This document shows positions 1 to 6,993 of a DNA stretch of 21,603 bases, piece by piece. Source of the stretch: Chitinophagaceae bacterium (GTDB taxonomy: Bacteria > Bacteroidota > Bacteroidia > Chitinophagales > Chitinophagaceae); NCBI GenBank assembly GCA_025455205.1, contig JALOMZ010000003.1, positions 1 through 21,603 on the forward strand. Direction: 5' to 3'. The notes below the pieces were generated by a model. The model worked only from the letters and a program-made list of their open reading frames with translations. It did no database searches and was not told where the DNA came from. Position 1 is the stretch's first letter. Every line of letters begins with the position of its first letter. Made by a program: the position numbers and the translations under genes.

Positions 1-220
1 GAAGCCTCACCATTGCCTGTTCACCTATTCCCTATTACCTATTCATCTATTGCCTTCCCTCATTTTCTCATTTTCATATTTGCTCATTTTCACATTCACC
101 TCGGGCTTAGACATTCTTCCATCAGCAAATCAGCTAATTAGCTAATCAGCACATCCATTATGCCATTTTCACATTTGCTAATTTTCACATTTGCTCATTG
201 TTGTTATAGTTTTCTAAAAT
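1..220. repeat. Low-complexity intergenic repeat array
   Basis: The first 220 bases hold no gene. They consist of short degenerate AT-rich words: CTATT-type units at 25-53, then repeated variants of CATTTTCACATTTGCTCA (about 60-100 and 164-200). Between them is a palindromic stretch around GCTAATTAGC (133-142), itself flanked by AATCAGC copies. Arrays of this kind are common between genes in Bacteroidota. Their function is not known, and they are often places where assemblies collapse. Confidence 0.7.
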
Positions 221-253
221 CTCCGAAACTATTCGTAGAATAAAAATCCTGCC

Positions 254-261
254 TATATTTG
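254..261 (+). promoter_or_regulatory. Bacteroidota-type -7 promoter element TATATTTG
   Basis: TATATTTG fits the TAnnTTTG -7 consensus of the Bacteroidota primary sigma factor. It lies 22 bases before the ATG of the PDZ protein, so the transcript would have a very short leader. A clear -33 TTTG is not visible. The AT-rich leader has no Shine-Dalgarno motif. Confidence 0.5.
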
Positions 262-283
262 ATCTACGAAAACATTCATAGAT

Positions 284-1276
284 ATGAAACGAATCGCATT
301 TGCCCTCCTCGCCATGTTGGTACTGGGCGGCAGCCTGCTGGCACAGAAAGCGCCGGCCAAACCCAAAGCGCCCGCTGCTCCCACGCCACCGGAAGGACGA
401 AAAGAGATCATCATTGAAAAGAAAGAAGATGGGAAAAATGAAAAGACCATCATCATTATCGACAACGGTAAGGTTACCATAAACGGTAAACCTGCCCAGG
501 ACTACAAAGGCGAACAGCGCATCATCATAGACGACGACATCGTGATCAACGGCAACGTGGTGCGTGTACCCGGTGCCCGTGGCGGCGTAACGGTTCGAAA
601 GGCTCCCAGCCGGGCCTTCCTGGGCGTTTCATCAGAGGCAGATGATAAGGGTGCCCGTATTACAGAAGTGGTGAAGGAAAGCGCAGCAGCAAAGGCCGGT
701 TTGCAGGCAGGCGATATCATTACCGGCATCAACGGCAAAAAAGTGAGTGGCAGCGAGGGCCTGCTGGAAACGGTACGCCAGTTCAAGCCGGAAGAACAGG
801 TGGATGTAACCTTTCTGCGCGACGGCAAGGAGAAAAAGGTGAAAGCCACCCTGGGCAAAACCGACGATGCCATGGCCTGGACCATGCCGGAGGATTTCAT
901 GCAGGATTTTGGCCGCGACTTCAACTTCCGCATGGAACCGCCCATGGCCTTTGCCATGCCCCGTGGCCGTGGAGATGTCTGGATGTATGGCGACAGTCGC
1001 CCCAAATATGGTATGGGCGTGGAAGACAACCCCGATGGGGATGGCGTGAAAGTGAGCAATGTGGAACCTGAAAGCAGTGCCGCCAAAGCAGGCCTGCAGA
1101 AAGACGATCTCATTGTGGAAGCGGAAGGAAAGTCCATCCGAACTGTAGACGACCTGCGCGAGGAACTGGCCAAGGGCCGTGAAAAAAGCGCCCTCACCCT
1201 CAAAGTACAGCGGGGCGGATCCACCCAAACGCTGACGCTGCGCGTACCCAAGCGGATCAAATCAGCGGAGCTGTAA
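284..1276 (+). CDS. Secreted protein with two PDZ domains
   Basis: A 330-residue envelope protein. Residues 1-20 form a typical signal peptide ending LLAQ, so export from the cytoplasm is expected. A proline/alanine/lysine-rich linker follows, then a charged region with runs of isoleucine (about 40-95). PDZ domain 1 covers about 111-190 (LGV ... AGLQAGDIITGINGKKV). PDZ domain 2 covers about 241-325 (GMGVED ... AGLQKDDLIVEAEGKSI). The linker between them is rich in Met, Pro and Phe. PDZ domains of this DegP/HtrA type bind C-terminal or unfolded peptides, but no trypsin-like protease domain (His-Asp-Ser) is present. The protein is therefore more likely an adaptor or scaffold than a protease. 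It stands alone with its own promoter and terminator. The partner and exact role cannot be read from the sequence. Confidence 0.85.
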   Translation: MKRIAFALLAMLVLGGSLLAQKAPAKPKAPAAPTPPEGRKEIIIEKKEDGKNEKTIIIIDNGKVTINGKPAQDYKGEQRIIIDDDIVINGNVVRVPGARGGVTVRKAPSRAFLGVSSEADDKGARITEVVKESAAAKAGLQAGDIITGINGKKVSGSEGLLETVRQFKPEEQVDVTFLRDGKEKKVKATLGKTDDAMAWTMPEDFMQDFGRDFNFRMEPPMAFAMPRGRGDVWMYGDSRPKYGMGVEDNPDGDGVKVSNVEPESSAAKAGLQKDDLIVEAEGKSIRTVDDLREELAKGREKSALTLKVQRGGSTQTLTLRVPKRIKSAEL

Positions 1277-1294
1277 CCCCTAACCAACCATTCC

Positions 1295-1335
1295 AAAAGC
1301 CCCTGCGCCCCGCCGGCCCGGGGGCTTTCTTTTTC
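1295..1335 (+). terminator. Rho-independent terminator after the PDZ gene
   Basis: AAAAGCCCC (1295-1303) pairs with GGGGCTTT (1321-1328) across a GC-rich loop and is followed by CTTTTT. It lies 19 bases after the PDZ stop codon and separates that gene from gatB. Confidence 0.8.
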
Positions 1336-1353
1336 CCGCTTGCGGCAGGCCAT

Positions 1354-1361
1354 TACATTTG
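1354..1361 (+). promoter_or_regulatory. -7 element TACATTTG of gatB, probable leaderless start
   Basis: TACATTTG is a perfect TAnnTTTG match. Only four bases separate it from the gatB ATG at 1366. Transcription starting about 5-7 bases after the element would begin at or next to the start codon, leaving no room for a ribosome binding site. Confidence 0.55.
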
Positions 1362-1365
1362 TGGC

Positions 1366-2706
1366 ATGTCTGCACCCTACGAAATGGTGGTGGGGCTGGA
1401 AGTTCATATTCAGCTGCTCACACAATCCAAGCTCTTCTGCGCCGATGCCACGGCCTTTGGCGCCCAGCCCAACAGCCAGGTGAGTGCCATCAGCCTGGCG
1501 CACCCCGGCACCCTGCCCATGCTTAACCGGCAGGCCGTGGAACTGGCCATACGGCTGGGCCTGGCCCTGCAATGTGATATCGCCCGCCACAGCCATTTCG
1601 ACCGCAAGCATTATTTCTACCCCGACCTCCCCAAGGGCTACCAGACCTCTCAACTTACAGAACCCATTCTCACAGGAGGCTGGGTGGACACCCTCCTGGG
1701 AAAAATACCCATTCATCATATTCACCTGGAGGAAGATGCCGGTAAGAGCATCCACGATGCCGACCCCGACTACAGCTGCATAGACCTCAACCGGGCCGGC
1801 ATGCCCCTGCTGGAACTGGTGACAGAACCGGCCATCCACAGCAGCGATGCCGCCTTTGCCTTCCTTACACAAGGCGAAACCCGGCTGGGCACCAAGGTGG
1901 AGGTAAAAAACCTCAACAGCATACGCAACGTGAAGCGCGCCATTGAAGCCGAGGCCAAGCGCCAGATAGAATTGCTGGAACGTGGCGAACGCATCGTGCA
2001 GGAAACCCGCGGCTACAATGCCGATACCAATACCACCACCGGCCAGCGGGAAAAGGAAGAGGCCAACGATTACCGCTATTTCCCCTGCCCCGACCTGCCG
2101 CCCTTTACCACCAATGAAGCCCAGATAGAAGCCATTCGCCAGGCCATGCCGGCACTGCCCCAGCAGTTGCAGCATCAACTCACCGAAGACTGGCAGCTGC
2201 CCAAGCAGGATGCCGCCGTGCTCACCGAGGACAAGGCCTTTGCCGACTATTTCCTCGATGTAGTGGGTGCCGGCGCACCGGCCAAGCCCGCCGCCAACTG
2301 GATGCTGGGTCCGGTGAAGAACTGGCTCAATGAGCACCAGGGCACTATTGAACAATTTCCGCTGCCCCCATCCCAAATAGCTGCATTGATAACCATTGTG
2401 CAATCGGGCAAGGTCAACTTCAGCATGGCCGCCACCCGCCTGCTGCCCGACCTCCTGCAACAACCTTCGTCAGACGTGCTCACCAGGGCCCAGGCATTGG
2501 GTATCATCCAGGAATCAGACAGCAGCGAGCTGGACGCCTGGGTGCAGGAAGTAATGGCCAGGATGCCCGACAAAGTGAAGGAATACCAGAAAGGAAAGAA
2601 AGGACTGATCGGGCTGTTTGTGGGAGAAGTGAAAAAACTCTCCCGCGGCAAGGCCGACCCGCAGGCCGTAACAAAAATCCTGGAAGAAAAACTGAAAGAA
2701 GCTTAA
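1366..2706 (+). CDS. gatB: Aspartyl/glutamyl-tRNA(Asn/Gln) amidotransferase subunit B, internally shortened
   Basis: GatB is the kinase/transamidase subunit of GatCAB, which converts misacylated Asp-tRNA(Asn) or Glu-tRNA(Gln) to the amide form in the cytoplasm. The family is recognised from VVGLEVHIQL (8-17), FDRKHYFYPDLPKGYQ (78-93), LEEDAGK (121-127), the signature LNRAGMPLLELVTEP (141-155), KVEVKNLNSIRNV (177-189), and the C-terminal GatB/YqeY domain with GKKGLIGLFVGEV near the end. Two oddities stand out. First, the CPVCLG zinc-ligand segment reads SAISLAHPG, as is usual in Bacteroidota. Second, residues AFAFLT (163-168) run straight into QGETRLGTKVEVKN, so the roughly 35 residues that normally carry the NMEEGS(L/M)RCDAN motif are missing. 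The protein is 446 residues; the family is usually 475-500. The frame is intact. The start ATG sits just after a TACATTTG element. The next gene starts 3 bases after the stop, implying an operon. Confidence 0.93.
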   Translation: MSAPYEMVVGLEVHIQLLTQSKLFCADATAFGAQPNSQVSAISLAHPGTLPMLNRQAVELAIRLGLALQCDIARHSHFDRKHYFYPDLPKGYQTSQLTEPILTGGWVDTLLGKIPIHHIHLEEDAGKSIHDADPDYSCIDLNRAGMPLLELVTEPAIHSSDAAFAFLTQGETRLGTKVEVKNLNSIRNVKRAIEAEAKRQIELLERGERIVQETRGYNADTNTTTGQREKEEANDYRYFPCPDLPPFTTNEAQIEAIRQAMPALPQQLQHQLTEDWQLPKQDAAVLTEDKAFADYFLDVVGAGAPAKPAANWMLGPVKNWLNEHQGTIEQFPLPPSQIAALITIVQSGKVNFSMAATRLLPDLLQQPSSDVLTRAQALGIIQESDSSELDAWVQEVMARMPDKVKEYQKGKKGLIGLFVGEVKKLSRGKADPQAVTKILEEKLKEA

Positions 2707-2709
2707 ACC

Positions 2710-3858
2710 ATGCTGCGTTACCCAACCATCCTCCGTGCCATAAAGCAACTGCTGTACACCGGCATGCTCCTGGCCGGCCTTGCTGCCTGCAACACGCAAC
2801 AGGAGCGCATACTGACGGTAGAAGGCGAGGTAAAGAATGCGGCCGGTAAAAAGCTGATGCTGGCAGAGCTGCCCTATGCCTCCAGCAACCGCATAGTCAT
2901 CGACTCTGTTACGCTCGACAGCAGCGGCATGTTCCGGCTGCAATCAGTGCAGAGCCAGGAGAACATGTACCAGCTCTTTGTGGTAAACGGCCCCGGTATC
3001 CTGCTCATCAACGATGCAGACCAGATCACGGTGCAGCTCAATGCCAGCGATCCCGGCAACTACCAGACCAGTGGTTCACCCGCCAGCGCCTCCATCAAGG
3101 CACTGTATGAGCAATTCACGCCGCTGTACCAGCGGGCACAGCAGGCACAGGAAAAGGCCCAGGCCGCAGAGCAGGACCGCAGTCTGGGCGACAGCCTGCG
3201 GAGTGTGACCCTGCAGGCCCGCGATGCTGCACAGTCGGCCCTTCGCCAGCACTTCATGCAATACCTGCAAACAGAGCAGAACCCCACAGCCCTGTATTTC
3301 GCCCTCGGCATGGCCCGGCAATTTGTTACACCCGCCTACTGGAATGCGCAGGTACAGGAAACAGCCCGGCGCTACCCGGTGCATCCGGGCCTGGCCCTGC
3401 TGAAAGTGCGCGCCGCCACCGCCAGCGAACAGGGCAGTCACCTGCTCAACAAACCCGTTCCGGAACTGGTGCTGCCCGATACCAGCGGCAAACCCTTTGC
3501 GCTCAGCAGCCTCCGTGGCCGCTGGGTACTGGTTGACTGCTGGGCCAGCTGGTGCCAGCCCTGCCGGCAGGAAAACCCCAACATCGTAAAGGCATGGCGT
3601 CAATATAACAAGCGCAATTTCACCATATTGGGCGTTTCCCTCGATAAGGACCGCAATAACTGGCGCAATGCCATTGCCACGGATTCGCTGACCTGGCAAC
3701 ACGTGAGTGACCTTAAGTTCTGGGACAGCCAGGCGGCCACCACCTTCGACATACAGTCGCTTCCCTTTAACATGCTGGTGGATCCAAAAGGCATAGTGCG
3801 GGCCATCAACCTGCGCGACAGCCTGCTGCCGGCCACCCTGCAGCAAATGCTGCGGTAG
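2710..3858 (+). CDS. TlpA-like thioredoxin-fold lipoprotein with DUF4369 N-terminus
   Basis: A 382-residue envelope thiol-disulfide protein. The N-terminus has a signal peptide with lipobox LAGLAAC, so Cys27 should be lipidated and the protein anchored in the inner or outer membrane facing the periplasm. Residues about 34-110 resemble the DUF4369 beta domain that precedes many Bacteroidota TlpA proteins. A helical alanine/glutamine-rich region follows (about 125-200). The C-terminal AhpC/TSA-thioredoxin domain starts near 245 (KPVPELVLPDTSG) and has the redox motif WCQPC, with Cys282 and Cys285, plus a cis-proline region at SLPFNML. The family reduces or oxidises disulfides of exported proteins, for example in cytochrome maturation; the actual client is unknown. 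It begins 3 bases after gatB and is probably co-transcribed, although no functional link to tRNA amidation is evident. Confidence 0.88.
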   Translation: MLRYPTILRAIKQLLYTGMLLAGLAACNTQQERILTVEGEVKNAAGKKLMLAELPYASSNRIVIDSVTLDSSGMFRLQSVQSQENMYQLFVVNGPGILLINDADQITVQLNASDPGNYQTSGSPASASIKALYEQFTPLYQRAQQAQEKAQAAEQDRSLGDSLRSVTLQARDAAQSALRQHFMQYLQTEQNPTALYFALGMARQFVTPAYWNAQVQETARRYPVHPGLALLKVRAATASEQGSHLLNKPVPELVLPDTSGKPFALSSLRGRWVLVDCWASWCQPCRQENPNIVKAWRQYNKRNFTILGVSLDKDRNNWRNAIATDSLTWQHVSDLKFWDSQAATTFDIQSLPFNMLVDPKGIVRAINLRDSLLPATLQQMLR

Positions 3859-3914
3859 ACCCGCGTGCGTTGCCTACCTGCAAGCCACCTGTATTTGAAT
3901 GGATGTCTTTCCAG

Positions 3915-3959
3915 GCAAAGTCTCCCTAATAGCCCTGCGCGTTCGCGAGGGACCTTGCG
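3915..3959. repeat. REP-like palindromic element A
   Basis: An imperfect outer stem pairs GCAAAGTCTCCCT with AGGGACCTTGCG. An inner hairpin pairs CCCTGCGCG with CGCGAGGG around a TT loop. It is a diverged relative of the two GCAACGTC...GACGTTGC palindromes next to the transposase gene, and lies between the tlpA-like gene and that transposase. Confidence 0.6.
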
Positions 3960-3968
3960 TCATTTCCA

Positions 3969-4012
3969 GCAACGTCTCCTCTATAGCCAGGTGCGACGGC
4001 CAGGGACGTTGC
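3969..4012. repeat. REP-like palindromic element B
   Basis: GCAACGTCTCC (3969-3979) pairs with GGGACGTTGC (4003-4012) around a GC-rich loop. It shares the GCAACGTC core with element C on the far side of the transposase gene, and lies 15 bases from that gene's stop codon. Confidence 0.72.
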
Positions 4013-4026
4013 GTATACTTTTTTCG

Positions 4027-4614
4027 TTAGCGTATCTCCGATAAATTGATATCTGCAACCTCAAGATAGCTTGTGACAGGATAAATGCCCTGTTCTCCTG
4101 TAGCATAGAACTTCGCTGAACTGTGAGCATAATCAAGCGGCCCAAAGCAAAGGGCCCGATCATAGCGGCAAGGATTCATGTGATAGTAGTCCAGTTTTTG
4201 CAGAATGAAATATTCGGATTCGCATGACTTCCAGTCGAATGAAAGCTCCCAAACGTTATGGTTCTTGTTGCGCAGCCTTCTGCCAGGTTCCACCTCTTCG
4301 GACAACTTGGCCAACAGATGCTGCTCATTATTTTGCTTCAAACGGTCAATGAAAGCATACGCCATGAAACGCTTTCCGTTCCCAATGATGGTATTAATGG
4401 ACTGGCCAACACTTCGAAACCCAATCATACAGTGCACATGATTAGGCATTATCACATAACCAATAATATAATGACCATTGAACTTTAGTCGATCGAACCA
4501 ATTGTATACAATGTCATAGCCGTCAATTACTTCAATAAGTGGAATCCAGCGGTAACAAGTAAACGTAATAGAGAATATTCCCTCTGAATAAGGAATGGAG
4601 GTTCGTGTGGGCAT
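4027..4614 (-). CDS. REP-associated tyrosine transposase (RAYT, Y1/IS200-like)
   Basis: A 195-residue single-strand DNA transposase of the Y1 HUH class. RAYT enzymes recognise and cut REP palindromes in single-stranded DNA and are usually domesticated single-copy genes. The metal-binding HUH-type motif appears as MPNHVHCMI (His59 and His61). The catalytic tyrosine lies in LDYYHMNPCR; alignment with the family YIHNNP motif points to Tyr143. I chose the ATG at 4614 because family homology starts here (a beta strand GIFSITFTCYRW follows) and because an upstream in-frame extension to 4734 would translate straight through palindrome C. The gene is AT-richer than its neighbours, consistent with horizontal spread. 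Palindromes sit on both sides, the standard REP/RAYT arrangement. The length is normal for the group and the frame is intact, so it may be active. Confidence 0.85.
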   Translation of the reverse strand: MPTRTSIPYSEGIFSITFTCYRWIPLIEVIDGYDIVYNWFDRLKFNGHYIIGYVIMPNHVHCMIGFRSVGQSINTIIGNGKRFMAYAFIDRLKQNNEQHLLAKLSEEVEPGRRLRNKNHNVWELSFDWKSCESEYFILQKLDYYHMNPCRYDRALCFGPLDYAHSSAKFYATGEQGIYPVTSYLEVADINLSEIR

Positions 4615-4645
4615 GGCTCCAAAACAGCAATTTGATTGATCATAC

Positions 4646-4671
4646 GCAACGTCCCCGCCGGGAGACGTTGC
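4646..4671. repeat. REP-like palindromic element C
   Basis: A perfect 8-bp outer stem pairs GCAACGTC (4646-4653) with GACGTTGC (4664-4671), and an inner CCCGCCGGG can extend the hairpin. It lies 31 bases upstream of the transposase start, mirroring element B downstream. Confidence 0.75.
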
Positions 4672-4766
4672 TAGGAATCCAATAGATGCTGCAGCTACTT
4701 TCACCCATAAGCCCCGGCATTTGAATAGGTTCACACCTTAACTTGTGCCACCAAACTTCTGAATTC

Positions 4767-5771
4767 ATGCGCACCTTACTGCGTGTTCTGCTGCTGCTCG
4801 CCATAGCGTTACCGATTGTCTACCTGCTGGGCCCGGCACCGCCCAAGCCTCACTATGCCACCCCGTTGCCGACTGTTCCTGCCGAAGCCGGCTCGCTGGA
4901 AAAATATGTAGCAGCCATGGAACGTCAGCACCAGCTGAAACCCAATAACGAGGCCCGCATAGTCTGGTACAACGACAGCCTGCGGCAGCAAACGGAATAT
5001 GCCATTGTATACCTGCACGGCTTCAGCGCCAGCCAGGAGGAGGGCAACCCCACCCACCGCGATATTGCCCGGCAATTTGGCGCCAACCTCTACCTGGCCC
5101 GCCTGGCCGATCATGGCATCGATACCACCGAAGAACTGCTGCACTACAGCCCCGAGCGGCTGTGGGAAAGCGCCCGGCACGCCTATGCCATTGGCCGCCA
5201 ATTGGGCCGCAAAGTGCTGATCATGGGTACCAGCACCGGTGGATCCGTGGCCCTGCAGCTGGCCGCCACCTATCCCAACATTGCCGGCCTGGTGCTGATT
5301 TCACCCAATATTGAAATCAATGATCCCAACGCCTGGATGCTCAACAACCATTGGGGCAAACAAATAGCCCGCCTGGTGTTGGGCAGCAATTACCGCACAG
5401 CCGGCGATGACCGCCCCATCTACAAGGCTTACTGGAACTACCGCTACCGCATTGAATCGCTGGTGGCCCTGCAGGAATACCTGGAAACAGCCATGGTGCC
5501 CGCCACCTTCCAGCAGGTGAAGCAACCGGTGCTCACCCTGGCCTACTACAAGAATGAACAGGAACAGGACCCGGTGGTGAAGGTATCTGCCATGCGGGAT
5601 ATGCACGCTGCGCTGGGCACACCCGAAAGCCAGAAGAAATGGGTGGAGATGAGCACCACTGGCGACCATGTGCAAGGCTCACCCATCAAGTCGAAAGATG
5701 TGGAAGGGGTGAAACGCCAGATCAGCACCTTCCTGCAGGCCAACATGCAGTGGCAGCCCGTTACCCAATGA
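4767..5771 (+). CDS. Membrane-anchored alpha/beta hydrolase
   Basis: A 334-residue serine hydrolase of the alpha/beta fold. The N-terminus (about 1-25, MRTLLRVLLLLAIALPIVYL) is a signal anchor, so the catalytic domain probably faces the periplasm. The oxyanion region is IVYLHGFSAS. The nucleophile elbow is GTSTG with Ser156. The catalytic His is His301 in TTGDHVQGS, and a plausible acid lies in EQEQDPVVKV. The pattern resembles monoacylglycerol-lipase or carboxylesterase-type enzymes, but the substrate cannot be named. An in-frame TTG at 4743 would add eight residues before the hydrophobic segment; the ATG at 4767 gives a better signal anchor and was chosen. Ribonuclease D starts 19 bases after the stop, so the two are probably co-transcribed. 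Confidence 0.85.
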   Translation: MRTLLRVLLLLAIALPIVYLLGPAPPKPHYATPLPTVPAEAGSLEKYVAAMERQHQLKPNNEARIVWYNDSLRQQTEYAIVYLHGFSASQEEGNPTHRDIARQFGANLYLARLADHGIDTTEELLHYSPERLWESARHAYAIGRQLGRKVLIMGTSTGGSVALQLAATYPNIAGLVLISPNIEINDPNAWMLNNHWGKQIARLVLGSNYRTAGDDRPIYKAYWNYRYRIESLVALQEYLETAMVPATFQQVKQPVLTLAYYKNEQEQDPVVKVSAMRDMHAALGTPESQKKWVEMSTTGDHVQGSPIKSKDVEGVKRQISTFLQANMQWQPVTQ

Positions 5772-5790
5772 AACCCTATTTTTACCCGGC

Positions 5791-6969
5791 ATGAACAGTG
5801 ATACGGTAGCCCCACCAGCCCTGCAATATATCCAGGATGCCGCCAGCCTGCAGGCCTGCATAGCTACCCTGCAGGCAGCTCCGGCCTTTGCCTTTGACCT
5901 GGAATTCGACCGCGACCGCTACACCTATGGCTTCGACCTCTGCCTGATGCAGATAGCCACGCCTGCCACCTGCTTCCTGATCGACCCCATGAGTGGCCTG
6001 GATCTGCAGCCCCTGTTCCGCGTGTTTGAAAACCCGGCCATCCGCAAGCTGGTGCATTGCCCCGGCGAAGACCTGCGCCTGCTGCATTCGCTGCATTGCT
6101 TCCCCACCAACCTGGCAGACACGGAAGTGTATGCCAAACTGCTCAACTACGAACAAACCTCGCTGAGCAATATGCTCATGCTGCACTGCGGCATCGCCAT
6201 CGATAAGAAACTGCAAACCAGCAACTGGGGCAAACGCCCCCTCACCACCGCCCAGCTGGAATACGCCGCCGCCGATGTGATCTACCTGTTTGGGCTGGAA
6301 GCCAAACTCCAGGACCTGGTGATGGCCAAAGGCCTGATGCCCTGGGTGGAAGAAGAGCTGGCCCATTTGAACGCCGCCCGCTATTCGCTGGAACCCAAAA
6401 CCAATTTCCTCAAGAAGAACGACCTGCAGTTCATGAGCCCCTACGACCAGTTCGTACTCAACGAACTGTTCAAATGGCGCGACCAGCTGGCCCGCAAAAA
6501 GAATAAGCCGGCACACCAGATCATGTCAGAAGAAGTGCTGCGCCAGATTGGATATGGCCGGCTGCCCATTGAGCAGCTGCCGTTGCAGCAGGGCATCCAT
6601 CCATTGCTCAAAACACCCGGCATGGTCCGGCAGCTGGAACGCGATTTCGACCGCTTTCATGCAGAAGCCCGGCAGGCCCGGCTCAGCCGCAAACGTGCCG
6701 GACAGGGACTCACCCCGGAAGAACGCAACACCTTTGAACAAGACAGGCTCCGGATGGAGCAGGCCAAGAAGCAGGTATTCCAGCCCATCCAGCAATGGCT
6801 GACCTCAGAGCTGGGCGAGCATACCATGCGGTTCATACTGAGCGGTACGCTGATCAATGATATTCTCCGCGGCGACACAAAGATCGGAGCGCTGCAACCT
6901 CCCTACCGGCAGCAATTGATATTGCGTGCAGCTGGCGCCCTGGGCCTCGATATCAGCCCATGGCATTAA
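5791..6969 (+). CDS. rnd: Ribonuclease D
   Basis: A 392-residue 3'-to-5' exoribonuclease of the DEDDy class, which trims the 3' ends of tRNA precursors and other small RNAs in the cytoplasm. All four acidic residues and the tyrosine are visible: Asp36 and Glu38 in FAFDLEFDRDRY, Asp94 in HCPGEDLRLL, and Tyr158 with Asp162 in LEYAAADVIYL. The WGKRPLTTAQLEYAA stretch is characteristic of RNase D. The C-terminal half (about 215-300) carries an HRDC-like helical domain that begins near LNELFKWRDQLARKKNKP. The length matches the family. It ends 24 bases from the convergent Kelch-like gene, with no evident terminator between them. Confidence 0.92.
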   Translation: MNSDTVAPPALQYIQDAASLQACIATLQAAPAFAFDLEFDRDRYTYGFDLCLMQIATPATCFLIDPMSGLDLQPLFRVFENPAIRKLVHCPGEDLRLLHSLHCFPTNLADTEVYAKLLNYEQTSLSNMLMLHCGIAIDKKLQTSNWGKRPLTTAQLEYAAADVIYLFGLEAKLQDLVMAKGLMPWVEEELAHLNAARYSLEPKTNFLKKNDLQFMSPYDQFVLNELFKWRDQLARKKNKPAHQIMSEEVLRQIGYGRLPIEQLPLQQGIHPLLKTPGMVRQLERDFDRFHAEARQARLSRKRAGQGLTPEERNTFEQDRLRMEQAKKQVFQPIQQWLTSELGEHTMRFILSGTLINDILRGDTKIGALQPPYRQQLILRAAGALGLDISPWH

Positions 6970-6993
6970 TCACCTCATTCGGGCTGCTGCCCG

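Noticed and set aside
502..2463. A 653-codon open frame on the minus strand under the PDZ and gatB genes
   Set aside because: It is antisense to two clear genes, shows no motif, and arises from GC-rich codon bias on the other strand.
1366..2706. gatB shortness explained by a wrong start codon
   Set aside because: The N-terminal motif VVGLEVHIQL is complete and the C-terminal YqeY domain is complete, so the missing residues are internal.
4615..4734. A longer version of the RAYT protein starting at 4734
   Set aside because: The extra 40 residues would translate through palindrome C and have no family similarity; the ATG at 4614 starts the homology.
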